DNA of 64,000 nt from contig NZ_CP050177.1 in the NCBI RefSeq assembly GCF_011694815.1, positions 1,488,001-1,552,000 of the forward strand. The letters run 5' to 3'. The notes beneath the pieces are model-generated. The model saw only the letters and a program-made list of their open reading frames with translations. It was not told where the DNA came from and did not search any database. Origin of the DNA: Streptomyces liangshanensis (GTDB lineage: Bacteria > Actinomycetota > Actinomycetes > Streptomycetales > Streptomycetaceae). Below, piece by piece: positions 35,982-44,737 of this stretch (positions are counted from its first letter, which is position 1; the number at the start of each line of letters is the position of its first letter). The translations under genes were made by a program, and so were the position numbers.

Positions 35982-37001
35982 CTACTCCTGCCCGGATTCC
36001 CGCGCGGTCGCGTCGATGAGCGCGGTCAGTTCGGCGACGGTCATCGTGCCGGGCGGGCGGTGTTCGCGGGCGAAGGTGTTCGCCACCCGCGCCAGGGTCT
36101 CGTTGACCGGGGTGGGGACGCCGTGCAGGCGCCCCAACAGGACGATCTCGCCGTTGAGATGGTCCGCCTCGATCGAGCCCGTGCCCCGGCTGAGGCTCTG
36201 CCAGGAGGAGCTTCCGTCCCGCCCGGCGGCGAGGTCCGGATCCTGGCGGAGGTGGTCGCCGCGCACCGCGGCCGCCTCCTCCGCGCTCACCGCGTCGATC
36301 CCGGCGGCGGCCAGGGCCGCCTGCCCCTCCTCGTACGCGCGCCGCTGGATCAGCCGTGCCTCGTCGGTGTCGGGCGGACCGGTGAGGGCGCCCAGGGAGT
36401 TGGAGAGGTTCGCGAGGAGCTTGGTGTACTTCCAGCGCATCACGTCCGGCGCGAGCGGGGCGAGGAGCGCGCCCTTCTCCAGGCTCGCGGAGATCCGGCG
36501 GGCGGTCCCGTCGAGGCCCGAGGGGTAGCGGCCGACGTGCAGCATGCCGGTGTACGGCGTGCAGGGGGCGACGACCTCGCCGGGGTCGACGTGCGACGAG
36601 GGCAGCCAGACGCACATCCCGTAGACGTGGCGGAAGCGCCGCAGGGCGAGACGCTCGTTCTCCACCCCGTTCTGCGCGCAGACCAGGGGCAGCAGCTCAC
36701 CCGCCGTACCGCCGCCCTCGACCGGCCGGCCCGCCCAGGCGTCCAGGGCCGCTACGCTGTCCTGGGTCTTCACCGAGAGGATCAGCACGTCGTCGGGGCG
36801 CAGCACGAGGCCCTCGGGTCCGGTGACGACCGGCGGCCGGTGGACGCGGGTGCCGTCAGGGGTGGTGAGCCGCAGGCCGTGGGTACGCAGCGCCTCGTAG
36901 TGGGCGCCCCGGGCGACGAGGACCACGTCCTGGCCGCTCTCGGCGAGGCGTCCGCCGATGCTGCCACCGACGGCCCCCGACCCGATGATGATGTGGCGCA
37001 T
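35982..37001 (-). CDS. 2-dehydropantoate 2-reductase (ApbA/PanE) family protein
   Basis: 339 aa. The NADP-binding GSGAVGGSIGGRLAESGQDVVLVARG starts the protein, followed by LILSVKTQDSVAALDAW and VCAQNGVENERLAL. The C-terminal helical domain includes RWKYTKLLANLSNSLGAL. PanE makes pantoate for CoA, but this family also contains opine-like and other ketoacid reductases; no panB or panC is nearby. An inverted repeat lies 25 bp upstream of the start. Confidence 0.82.
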   Translation of the reverse strand: MRHIIIGSGAVGGSIGGRLAESGQDVVLVARGAHYEALRTHGLRLTTPDGTRVHRPPVVTGPEGLVLRPDDVLILSVKTQDSVAALDAWAGRPVEGGGTAGELLPLVCAQNGVENERLALRRFRHVYGMCVWLPSSHVDPGEVVAPCTPYTGMLHVGRYPSGLDGTARRISASLEKGALLAPLAPDVMRWKYTKLLANLSNSLGALTGPPDTDEARLIQRRAYEEGQAALAAAGIDAVSAEEAAAVRGDHLRQDPDLAAGRDGSSSWQSLSRGTGSIEADHLNGEIVLLGRLHGVPTPVNETLARVANTFAREHRPPGTMTVAELTALIDATARESGQE

Positions 37002-37025
37002 GCCGACTCCGTCCGGTGTTGCCGC

Positions 37026-37044
37026 AGGTCAGACGTACTGACCT
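37026..37044 (-). promoter_or_regulatory. 19-bp inverted repeat upstream of the PanE-like gene
   Basis: AGGTCAG-ACGTA-CTGACCT has perfect 7-bp arms with 5-bp spacing. It lies 25 bp upstream of the PanE-family start and about 40 bp after the stop of the NTF2-like gene. This size and placement fit a dimeric repressor operator. Confidence 0.5.
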
Positions 37045-37084
37045 GAGAGGTCCCCGCCCTCCGAGGATAGGCGAGGCGCTCCCG

Positions 37085-37483
37085 TCACCGTGCGGGAGTG
37101 TCCGGGGGGTCGTCGGCGTCCGGCTCCTGGCCGAAGACCGTGCCCTGGTGGAAGTAGAGCTTCCAGGCGCCGTCGGTGAGGCGCCAGAGGGAACTGCGGT
37201 GGGCGCGGCGGCCGTTGGAGTCGGTGTCGAACGTCAGGTGCACGACGTCCGGGGCGAGCTGGGTGCCGCGCAGGGCGGAGGCGGTGATCGGGCGGACGGG
37301 GCTGCGCTCGCGCAGGACGCCGATGAGCGAGTCGTGGTCCCAGGTCCGCCCGGAGGAGCCGAACGCCGTGAAGTCGGGGTGGAGCAGTTCGGCGAGGAGT
37401 TCGGGGGACGAGTTCACCGCGGGGTCGAGGAAGCGCAGTTCGGCCTCGACGGCTTCGGTGACGGCGGACGTCAGCTCAGTCAT
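37085..37483 (-). CDS. NTF2-like / DUF4440 family protein
   Basis: 132 aa. The cone-fold pattern is ELTSAVTEAVEAELRFLDPAVNSSPELLAELLHPDFTAFGSSG, then VHLTFDTDSNGRRAHRSSLWRLTDGAWKLYFHQGT. Family members are enzymes, subunits or binding proteins; nothing here fixes a role. Its start overlaps the 3' end of the DUF1697 gene by 8 bp, so they are cotranscribed. Confidence 0.8.
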   Translation of the reverse strand: MTELTSAVTEAVEAELRFLDPAVNSSPELLAELLHPDFTAFGSSGRTWDHDSLIGVLRERSPVRPITASALRGTQLAPDVVHLTFDTDSNGRRAHRSSLWRLTDGAWKLYFHQGTVFGQEPDADDPPDTPAR

Positions 37484-38024
37484 GGGTCAGCTCCACCAGT
37501 TTGACGACGGTGTTCCAGTTGCGGCTGGTGGCGGTGACGCCCTTGAACAGGGCCGGTCTGCCGAGGGGAACGGCGAGCTTGGACCGGCCGAGGCCGTCGG
37601 GGGCGTACAGGTAGAGCGCCCGGTCGCCGAGCCTGTACTCCTCCGGGAGGTAGCCGGCGGGGTCCACGGACGCGAGGCGTTCGGGGTCCACCGGCGCGGA
37701 GAAGAAGGTGACATGGAGCTGCCTGCCCTCCAGGGTGTCCGCGGGGAACGGGCAGGCGTCGACGACGGTACGGAGATACGCGCCGTCGCGCACCACGCAG
37801 CCCACGGCGAACCCGAAGCGCTCCTCGATGGCCTGTTCCAGCTCGCGGGCGACGGCGTCCTCGTCGTCGGAGGCGCTGGTGAAGACGGCGTTGCCGCTCT
37901 GGAGGTAGGTGACGACGTCGCCGTGGCCCAGCCCCTCGATCAGGGCGCGCAGGTCGGCCATCGGGACGCGCTTGTGGCCGCTCACATTGATTCCGCGCAG
38001 GAGAGCCGCGTACGTCGTGGTCAT
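37476..38024 (-). CDS. DUF1697 family protein
   Basis: 182 aa. The DUF1697 signature is YAALLRGINVSGHKRVPMADLRALIEGLGHGDVVTYLQSGNAVFTS, with a C-terminal KGVTATSRNWNTVVKLVEL. The family is widespread and uncharacterised, with a fold related to ferredoxin-like domains. ATG 38024 is chosen; the open frame further up includes the 3' end of the glycosyltransferase gene on the same strand. Confidence 0.87.
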   Translation of the reverse strand: MTTTYAALLRGINVSGHKRVPMADLRALIEGLGHGDVVTYLQSGNAVFTSASDDEDAVARELEQAIEERFGFAVGCVVRDGAYLRTVVDACPFPADTLEGRQLHVTFFSAPVDPERLASVDPAGYLPEEYRLGDRALYLYAPDGLGRSKLAVPLGRPALFKGVTATSRNWNTVVKLVELTHD

Positions 38025-38073
38025 CCGACCACGATAGAGGCGGCCGGGGCGCGCCCGTGGGACAACCTGCCCG

Positions 38074-39309
38074 TCACACACCCCCGCCGCCGGGCGCGCC
38101 CGCAGCCCCGGCCGTCGGCAGCATGTCCTCGATCAGGTCCGCGGCCCGCCGCGTGCCGCCCTCCCGGGCCATCTCCGCCCGGATCTCCGCCAGCCTGCGC
38201 GCCACCGCCGGGTCGGAGGCCACGGCGAGCACCGCCTCCCGCAGCGCCTCCGGTGTCGCGTCCGCCGTGTCGAGGCGGCGGGCCACCCCCAGCGAGACGA
38301 GCGTGTCGGCGTTCCCGAACTGGTCCACGGCCTGCGGGACCGCGACCATCGGGGTCCCCGTCGCCAGGCCCTCCTGGCTGCCGCCCGCGCCCGCGTGGGT
38401 GACGAACGCGTCGGCCTGCCGCAGGACGGACATCTGCGGCACCCAGCGGCGCACCTCGATGTTCGGCGGTACGTCACCCAGCGCGGCCTCGTCCACGAAC
38501 GCGCCGATCTGGAGGACGACATGCCATCCCGGCAGTCCCCCGAACGCCTCGACGCACGCCCGGTAGAAGTCGGGCCGCTTGGTGAACGCCGAGCCCAGCG
38601 ACACCAGGAGCACCTTCCCGGCCTTCTCGGGCCGCCGCCACTCCCCCTGGTCGGCGCGGTCCCCCTGGCAGGCGCCGACGAAGGTGAAGACGGACTCGTC
38701 CACCCGGTCCGCGAACGGCTGGAGCACCCGGGGGATCAGGACGAGCGAGCGACCGGGCCGGGCGACCAGCCGGTCCCGGTCGGTGTGGTCCATGTGGTGC
38801 GCGTCGAGCCACGCCGTGAACCGCGCCAGGTACGCCCGTCCCCGCTCCGTCGACTCCAGCTCGGCGTTCATGGGCGCGGCGACCTCCTCGTACCCGTCCC
38901 AGGCGACCATGTTCGGCGAGAGCTGGACGTACGGCACCCCCCAGCGGTGCGCGAGGACCGGCGCGGGATAGGACGTGATGTCGCTCAGGACCAGGTCGGG
39001 GCGGTCGTCCTCGAATGCCTCGGCCAGGTGCGGCAGCGCCTGGATCGCGTCGTCGAGGAACGGCTCGACGTGGTCGATCAGTTCGGTGCCCCAGGCGTCG
39101 GGGTCGGCGTCGGGCGGGGGCAGGAGCGAGGTGTAGATCACCGGCCGGGCACCGGTCGCGGCGACCTTGTCGGCGAGGGCGGCGGGGATCGCGTAACTGA
39201 CCCGGTGTCCCCGGGCGACCAGTTCGCGGATCACCTCCAGGCTCGGGTTGACGTGCCCGTGGGCGGCGATGGAGAACATGGCGACATGGGCGGGCTTCGG
39301 TGCGGTCAT
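38074..39309 (-). CDS. Macrolide glycosyltransferase, OleD/Mgt-like (GT1)
   Basis: 411 aa GT-B enzyme. The N terminus [35 protein letters not shown] is almost the same as OleD and Mgt of Streptomyces, including the catalytic-type His in AHGHVNP. The acceptor-side landmarks [18 protein letters not shown] and [15 protein letters not shown] also agree. The donor motif is [32 protein letters not shown]. These enzymes transfer glucose from UDP-glucose to macrolides for self-resistance or xenobiotic detoxification. No macrolide cluster is present, so intrinsic resistance or export detoxification is likely. The mRNA appears leaderless, with an operator-like palindrome in the promoter. Confidence 0.9.
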   Translation of the reverse strand: MTAPKPAHVAMFSIAAHGHVNPSLEVIRELVARGHRVSYAIPAALADKVAATGARPVIYTSLLPPPDADPDAWGTELIDHVEPFLDDAIQALPHLAEAFEDDRPDLVLSDITSYPAPVLAHRWGVPYVQLSPNMVAWDGYEEVAAPMNAELESTERGRAYLARFTAWLDAHHMDHTDRDRLVARPGRSLVLIPRVLQPFADRVDESVFTFVGACQGDRADQGEWRRPEKAGKVLLVSLGSAFTKRPDFYRACVEAFGGLPGWHVVLQIGAFVDEAALGDVPPNIEVRRWVPQMSVLRQADAFVTHAGAGGSQEGLATGTPMVAVPQAVDQFGNADTLVSLGVARRLDTADATPEALREAVLAVASDPAVARRLAEIRAEMAREGGTRRAADLIEDMLPTAGAAGAPGGGGV

Positions 39310-39316
39310 GGACCGG

Positions 39317-39346
39317 ACCCTAGACGAGACGAGACGTCTCGTACAA
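39317..39346 (-). promoter_or_regulatory. Promoter of the glycosyltransferase gene with 14-bp palindrome in the spacer
   Basis: On the reverse strand TTGTAC (39341-39346) and TAGGGT (39317-39322) are 18 bp apart. TAGGGT ends 7 nt before the ATG, so the transcript starts at the A of ATG. The perfect palindrome ACGAGACGTCTCGT (39329-39342) fills the spacer and touches the -35. A repressor bound there would block the polymerase, as TetR-type regulators of resistance genes do. Confidence 0.6.
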
Positions 39347-39367
39347 CCTCATTTCCTTTGGGTCCCC

Positions 39368-40699
39368 TCACCGCTGATAGCGCGCCAGCACCAGGTTCCC
39401 GTCCTTCACCAGCCGCTTCTCCAGCTCCTTCCGGCCGATCGCCCCGCTGTAGTACTCCTGGAGCGCCGGCGTCGCCACCTTGTCCTTCCACTCCGGATAC
39501 CCGCGCACGGACTGCGCGGGGGCCGACCGCAGGTCCCTCGCCAGCGCGGCGCCCGTCGCCCAGCCGTCCTTCGCGGTGTGCAGGGAGGGGTCCGCGAGCG
39601 CGCGGGTGCCCGTCGGCAGCATCCAGTCGCCCTTCGCCAGCCGCACCATGTTCGACGGCTGGAGGAGGAAGTCGATGAAGCGCACGGCTTCCTTCTTGTA
39701 CGGGCTGTCCTCGGCGACCGACAGGGTCTGCGGGCTCACCCCCTGGGCCAGGCCCCCGTCGTCGCCCGCCGGTGCGGGCAGCACCGTCCACTCGAAGCCG
39801 TCCGGCGCCTGCTGGATGATCTGCTGGCGGTACGAGAACCCGAGCGGGACCATCGCGTACAGGCCGCCGAACAGCCCCGGCAGTGTGTCGGACCCGCCCA
39901 TCCCGAGCGTCGCCCCGGACGCGCTCCCGTCGGTGTTCACCTGGGCGCGGACGGTCTCCGGGACCACCGCGTCGCCGTCGGTGAAACGGACCGTCACCTT
40001 CCCGTCGGCGCCCCGGTGGAAGAGGCGGCCCCCGGTGGACAGCCCCAGGTTGAGGGTCGCGGACACCGGCTCCTTGAGCGGCCACGCCACGGCGTGCTTC
40101 CCCGGGCCCATGAACGCGGTCAGTTCCTTGCCGACCCGCCGGAACTCGGGCCAGCTCCACGGCTTGTCCGGCGTCGGGACACGCACCCCGGACGCGTCGA
40201 GGACCTTCTTGTCGGCGATCAGGACCCGGGGCTCCTGGAGGAACGGCACCCCGTACACCCCGCCGCCGTCTCGGTCGCCGTCCCCGCCGCCGTCCCCGCC
40301 GCCGAAGGTGGTCGTGTCCCAGCTGCTCCTCGGGATGTCGTCCCGCAGCCGGGCGGGCAGCAGCGGGCGCAGATCGGCGAGGTAGCCGCCGTACGCGAAG
40401 TCGGCGAGGTCGTCGGAGGCGTCGTGGATGATGTCCGGCGCCTCACCTCCCTCGAACGAGGTGAGCAGCTGGTCGTGGACGCTGTCCCAACTGCCCTGCA
40501 CGTACTCGACGCGGATGTCCGGATGAGCGGCGTTCCACTCCGCCACCAGCTCCTTGTTGACCTGGACCGACTCGTCCTGCCAGGCCAGGGACTGGAAGCG
40601 CAGGGTGATCCGGCCGTCGTGGGGCTCCCGCCCGCCGGAGCAGCCGGTGAGGAGCAGCGCCAGGACGACCAGGGCGACGGCGGCTCTGCGCAGCGGCAT
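39368..40699 (-). CDS. CUT1 sugar ABC transporter substrate-binding lipoprotein
   Basis: 443 aa. The signal peptide ends with lipobox LLTGCSG, giving a lipid-anchored protein. ITLRFQSLAWQDESVQVNKELVAEWNAAHPDIRVEYVQGSWDSVHDQLLTSFEGGEAPDIIH is the typical start of an extracellular sugar-binding protein. A glycine/aspartate run (GGGDGGGDGDRDGGG) interrupts the middle. The ATG overlaps the permease stop (TGATG). The sugar cannot be predicted. Confidence 0.87.
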   Translation of the reverse strand: MPLRRAAVALVVLALLLTGCSGGREPHDGRITLRFQSLAWQDESVQVNKELVAEWNAAHPDIRVEYVQGSWDSVHDQLLTSFEGGEAPDIIHDASDDLADFAYGGYLADLRPLLPARLRDDIPRSSWDTTTFGGGDGGGDGDRDGGGVYGVPFLQEPRVLIADKKVLDASGVRVPTPDKPWSWPEFRRVGKELTAFMGPGKHAVAWPLKEPVSATLNLGLSTGGRLFHRGADGKVTVRFTDGDAVVPETVRAQVNTDGSASGATLGMGGSDTLPGLFGGLYAMVPLGFSYRQQIIQQAPDGFEWTVLPAPAGDDGGLAQGVSPQTLSVAEDSPYKKEAVRFIDFLLQPSNMVRLAKGDWMLPTGTRALADPSLHTAKDGWATGAALARDLRSAPAQSVRGYPEWKDKVATPALQEYYSGAIGRKELEKRLVKDGNLVLARYQR

Positions 40700-41538
40700 C
40701 AGCTCTTCACCGCCCCGGCGAGCATGCCGCCCGTGATGCGCCGCTGGATGACGGCGAAGACGACCAGCGACGGGAGGGTCGCGAGGAACGCGGCGGCGGC
40801 GAGCGGCCCGAGGTCGGCGACCCCTTCCGCGCCCAGGAAGTGGGTGAGGACCACCGGGAGCGTCTGTTTCTCCGGGGACTTGAGCAGGACGAGCGCGAAG
40901 AAGAACTCGTTCCACGCGGTGATGAACGCGAAGAGCGCGGTGGCGACGATGCCCGGCACCAGCAGGGGCGCGGTGACGGACACGAGGGTACGGAGACGGC
41001 CCGCGCCGTCCACGGACGCGGCCTCCTCCAGCTCGGCGGGCACGGCCCTGACGTACCCGACGAGCATCCAGAGGGCGAACGGCAGCGACCACACGACGTA
41101 CACCATCACCAGCCCGGGCACGGAGTTGATCAGGCGGAGGTTCTTGAGGACCAGGAACAGCGGGATGATCAGGAGGACGAAGGGGAACGCCTGGCTGACG
41201 ACCACCCACCCCGTCGCCGCCGCCGCGAGTCTGCCGCGGGTGCGGGCCATCACGTACGCCAGGGGGGTCGCGATCACGACGGCGATCACGGCGGTGGAGA
41301 GCGCGGCGACCAGGCTGTTGCCGGCCGCCCGGACGAGCGGCTGTTCGTCGAAGGCCTGGCGGAAGTTGCCGAGGGTCGGGTGCTCGGGGATCCAGGTGGG
41401 GTGGAGGCTCGCCAGCTCCTGGGCGGGTTTGAACGCCGTCGAGATCAGCCAGAGGAGGGGGAAGGCGAGGAAGACGAGGTAGCACAGGAGCGCGGCGTAC
41501 TGCCCGGCGCGCACGGGTCCCCGGGTGCGGGTGTTCAT
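40699..41538 (-). CDS. CUT1 sugar ABC transporter permease (MalG type)
   Basis: 279 aa, six membrane segments. The EAA loop is ELEEAASVDGAGRLRTLVSVTAPLLVPGI. The N terminus GQYAALLCYLVFLAFPLLWLISTAFKPAQEL is typical of MalG-like permeases. It overlaps both neighbours by ATGA/TGATG and so is strictly in operon. No ATPase gene is present; in Streptomyces a shared MsiK-type ATPase energises such importers. Confidence 0.9.
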   Translation of the reverse strand: MNTRTRGPVRAGQYAALLCYLVFLAFPLLWLISTAFKPAQELASLHPTWIPEHPTLGNFRQAFDEQPLVRAAGNSLVAALSTAVIAVVIATPLAYVMARTRGRLAAAATGWVVVSQAFPFVLLIIPLFLVLKNLRLINSVPGLVMVYVVWSLPFALWMLVGYVRAVPAELEEAASVDGAGRLRTLVSVTAPLLVPGIVATALFAFITAWNEFFFALVLLKSPEKQTLPVVLTHFLGAEGVADLGPLAAAAFLATLPSLVVFAVIQRRITGGMLAGAVKS

Positions 41539-42461
41539 CCGTCGTCCCCTTCTCGGAGCCGGCCGACCAGGTGGAACGCGAGGATCACCGAGATCACGGC
41601 GACCATGACACAGCCCATGGCGGCGGCGTAGCCGAACTGGCCGTAGCGGAAGGCCTCCTCGTACGCGAAGAGCATCGGCAGCCGGGTGCGGCCGCCGGGC
41701 CCGCCGCTGGTGAGCACGTAGACCAGGGCGAACGAGTTGAAGTTCCAAATAAAATTGAGCGCCGTGATGGCCAGGGCCACCGGGCGCAGTGCGGGCCAGG
41801 TGACGGTACGGAAGCGGCGCCACGCGCCCGCGCCGTCGAGCGCGGCGGCCTCGTGCAGTTCGTGCGGGGTGTTCTGGAGGCCGGCGAGCAGCGCGACCGT
41901 GGTCTGGGGCATGCCGGCCCAGATCCCGACGACGATCACGGCGGGCAGGGCGGTGGCGAGGCCGGTCAGCCAGTCCCGTCCGTCGCCCAGGCCGGTGTCG
42001 CGGAGCGTCTCGTTGAGGATGCCCGCGTCGGCGTGGTAGACGAGCCGCCACATGATGCCGACCACCACCTCGGGCATGGCCCAGGGAATGATCGCGAGGG
42101 CGCGGGCCAGCCAGCGGAAGCGGAGGTTCTGGTCGAGCAGCAGGGCCAGTCCGAGGGCGAGCGCGAACTGCGGGACGGTGACGCCGACCGCCCACACCAG
42201 CCCGATCCGGAACGAGTCCCAGAACAGCGTGTCGTGCAGGAGGTCCTGGAAGTTGAGCGTCCCGATCCACCGGGTGGGTTCGGTGCGGCCGGACTGGGCG
42301 TCGGTGAAGGCGAGCGCGATCCCGTACAGGAGCGGTCCCACGCTCAGCACGAGGATCGGGATCAGGGCGGGCAGGACCAGGAACCAGGCTCCGTGGCCGG
42401 CGCCGCGCGCGGGTCTCTTCCTGCCGGACCGCGCCGTCGCGGTCGCGGTCGCCGATGTCAC
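41535..42461 (-). CDS. CUT1 sugar ABC transporter permease (MalF type)
   Basis: 308 aa from GTG 42461, with GAAGGAG 8 nt upstream. Six membrane segments are seen, and the EAA loop is ELHEAAALDGAGAWRRFRTVTWPALRPVALAITAL. It is first in the three-gene operon. No LacI-type regulator lies beside it. The upstream region (42462-42625) is divergent with the phosphotransferase gene; I see no clear operator. Confidence 0.9.
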   Translation of the reverse strand: MTSATATATARSGRKRPARGAGHGAWFLVLPALIPILVLSVGPLLYGIALAFTDAQSGRTEPTRWIGTLNFQDLLHDTLFWDSFRIGLVWAVGVTVPQFALALGLALLLDQNLRFRWLARALAIIPWAMPEVVVGIMWRLVYHADAGILNETLRDTGLGDGRDWLTGLATALPAVIVVGIWAGMPQTTVALLAGLQNTPHELHEAAALDGAGAWRRFRTVTWPALRPVALAITALNFIWNFNSFALVYVLTSGGPGGRTRLPMLFAYEEAFRYGQFGYAAAMGCVMVAVISVILAFHLVGRLREGDDG

Positions 42462-42625
42462 GGATTCGACTCCTTCGGGCGGCTCGGGAGTGCGGTGGGG
42501 GGTGCTCCGTTGGCCCTCGTCATCGTGCTGACGGGCCTTCCGTTCGTCAAGGTGGCCTGTGCGGATGCGAGACTTGCCGGTCGGGACGGTCGAACGGCGG
42601 CCGGAGCGAGGAGACCGGACGATCC

Positions 42626-43489
42626 ATGGACGAGGCACGGGCGCGGGACATCCTGGCCGCGGCGGGGCAACCCCGCGACGCGGAACTGCTGGCCTTCGGC
42701 GAGAACGCCGTCTTCGCGGCCGGTGACCTGGTCGTCAAGGTCGGCCGGGACGCCGCCCGTGAGCCCGAACTGCTCCACCGGGCCCGGCGGGAGGTCTCCC
42801 TCGCGTCCTGGCTCGCGGAGTGCGGCATTCCGGCGGTACGGGCGGCGGAACCGGAGGCCCGTACCGTCGACGGCCACCCGGTGACCCTCTGGCACCGGCT
42901 GCCCGACGCCGTGCGCCCGGCGGGACCCGCCGACCTGGCGTCCCTGCTGCGCGCGGTCCACGCCCTGCCGGAACCGTCGTTCGCCCTCCCCCGCCGCGAG
43001 TTGCTCGGCGGGGTCGAGCGATGGCTGCGGCTCGCGGGCGACGCCGTCGACCCGGCCGACGCGGCCTTCCTGCGGGAGCGCAGGGACGGCTTCGCCGATG
43101 CGGCGGCCGCCCTCACCCCGCACCTGCCGCCGGGCCCGATCCACGGCGACGCGCTGCCGCGCAACGTCCACGTCGGCCCGGACGGACCGGTCCTGGTCGA
43201 CCTGGAGACCTTCTCGGCGGACCTGCGGGAGCACGACCTGGTGGTGATGGCCCTGTCCAGGGACCGGTACGGACTGGCCCCCGACGCGTACAACACCTTC
43301 ACGTCCGCGTACGGCTGGGACGTGCGCGACTGGCCGGGCTGGACCGTGCTGCGCGGCGCCCGCGAGACGGCGAGCTGCGCGTGGGTGGCCCAGCACGCCC
43401 CGGCCAACCCGAAGGCCGCGGCGGAGTTCCGCCGCCGGGTCGCCTCGCTGCGGGACGGTGACCCGGAGGTCCGCTGGTACCCGTTCTGA
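42626..43489 (+). CDS. Aminoglycoside-phosphotransferase-like kinase (APH family)
   Basis: 287 aa. A kinase-like fold is visible with VVKVGRD (lysine), catalytic loop GPIHGDALPRNVH (HGD motif) and metal-binding DLETF. The family includes antibiotic kinases, choline and homoserine kinases and sugar kinases, so drug resistance should not be assumed. It is divergent from the sugar-importer operon. Its stop is 7 bp from the convergent exonuclease gene. Confidence 0.78.
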   Translation: MDEARARDILAAAGQPRDAELLAFGENAVFAAGDLVVKVGRDAAREPELLHRARREVSLASWLAECGIPAVRAAEPEARTVDGHPVTLWHRLPDAVRPAGPADLASLLRAVHALPEPSFALPRRELLGGVERWLRLAGDAVDPADAAFLRERRDGFADAAAALTPHLPPGPIHGDALPRNVHVGPDGPVLVDLETFSADLREHDLVVMALSRDRYGLAPDAYNTFTSAYGWDVRDWPGWTVLRGARETASCAWVAQHAPANPKAAAEFRRRVASLRDGDPEVRWYPF

Positions 43490-43496
43490 CCGCCGC

Positions 43497-44219
43497 TCAG
43501 GCCACGCGCGCGCCGTGCGGGACGAGCGGCCAGGACGGCTCGATGTACGCCGAGGGATTCGACGTACGCCGCAGATAGTCCTGGAGCGAGGCGGACTGCT
43601 CGGCCGCCGCGCGGACCTGGAGCTCGTGCAGGTCCGCGAGCGGCACGGATCCTATGGACGGGTGCCTCTCGCCCATGCGGCGCGCCGCGCGGGCCGCCGC
43701 GACGGCGTCCGCGCGCGCGTTGTGCGCGTCCGCCAGCTCCACCCCGTAGTGCGCGCAGAGCGCCTGGAGGGTGCGCCGGCCCTTGCGGTACCGGTCCGCG
43801 TGCTTGTCCAGCACCAGCGGGTCGACGACCGGCCAGGGGTCCGCGACCGGGCGGGCCGAGAGCGGCTCGATCCCGTGCCGCCGGCACTCCCGGTCCAGCA
43901 GCGACAGGTCGTACCGCGCGTTCATCACCACCAGCGGTACGCCCGAGCGGAACACCCGCGCCACCGCCTCCGTGATCTCCCCGACCGCCGGCGCGGCCGG
44001 CGAACCGTGCGCGCGGGCCCGGTCCGTGGAGATGCCGTGGATCGCCGACGCCTGCTCGGGGATGGAGATCCCCGGGTCGAGCAGCCACGTCCGCTCCTCG
44101 CCGACCCGCCCGTCCGGCTCCAGCCTCACCAGCGCGGCGGTGACGATGCGATCGCTCTCGATGTCCGTGCCCGTGGTCTCCAGGTCGAACGCGACCAGCG
44201 CCTCACCGTGCCAAGTCAT
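43497..44219 (-). CDS. DEDDh-type 3'-5' exonuclease (DNA polymerase III epsilon-like)
   Basis: 240 aa. The exonuclease motifs are FDLETTGTDIESDRI (Exo I, DE), NARYDLSLLDRE (Exo II, D) and HNARADAVAAARAARRM (Exo IIIepsilon, H..D). It lacks a polymerase and the extra DnaQ C-terminal region, so it is a standalone proofreading or repair nuclease or an RNase T-like enzyme. A helical C-terminal tail of about 70 residues follows. Confidence 0.88.
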   Translation of the reverse strand: MTWHGEALVAFDLETTGTDIESDRIVTAALVRLEPDGRVGEERTWLLDPGISIPEQASAIHGISTDRARAHGSPAAPAVGEITEAVARVFRSGVPLVVMNARYDLSLLDRECRRHGIEPLSARPVADPWPVVDPLVLDKHADRYRKGRRTLQALCAHYGVELADAHNARADAVAAARAARRMGERHPSIGSVPLADLHELQVRAAAEQSASLQDYLRRTSNPSAYIEPSWPLVPHGARVA

Positions 44220-44737
44220 CGTGATCCCTCCCTAGTCGAGCGGTGGCGCTACCCCCGTGTAGGCGCTTCCCCCGCCGAACCCCCACCCTGCCACCCCCCA
44301 CTGACAGCGCCCCCGGCCGGGCAGGCCGTACGGAACCGCCGACGAGCGCGACACCGGCCCGTCACCATTGCCGCCGCCGCTCCCAGGACCGAGCAAACCG
44401 CTGCGTCTGCCCGCACATGGGAGTGTCATGCGTGTCGTGTACGTCACGCCTTACACCCCGTCCCGCACACCTGCCGTCGCCCCACACACCGGGCTGGGGA
44501 TCTGATGCAGGGCCGCACGACTCCCGTCGATTCGAAGGAGGATGCACTCCGAATCCGTGAGGTGACCGTACGTCAGAGTGCTCGCGTGGTGTAGCGGTTC
44601 CGATGGAATGTGCCGTTCCGGTGGGGCGTGTGGTGAGGATGGGAAGGCGCACCGGTCGGTGCGCCTTCCAAAGCGCGTACACCCCGATACCCGTTCGGGC
44701 CATGCGGGTTGCGTGCTTCTTCGAGGGGGTTGTGCAC
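44220..44737. other. Long structured region upstream of the secreted protein gene
   Basis: No convincing gene over 518 bp. Two hairpins stand out. One is GATTC..GGAG-gatgca-CTCC-GAATC at 44529-44555, with an AAGGAG run inside. The other is a perfect 13-bp stem, GGAAGGCGCACCG/CGGTGCGCCTTCC, at 44642-44669. The second could terminate a short upstream transcript or sit in the 5' leader of the secreted-protein mRNA. Confidence 0.5.

Noticed and set aside
42626..43489. Aminoglycoside resistance gene
   Set aside because: The APH-type fold is present but the family includes many metabolic kinases. Nothing in the sequence shows antibiotic specificity.
44575..44640. tRNA-like 5' sequence (GTGGTGTAGCGGTTCCGAT)
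   Set aside because: The D-arm-like start is not followed by an anticodon arm, a T-loop with GGTTCGAATCC, or a pairing acceptor stem.
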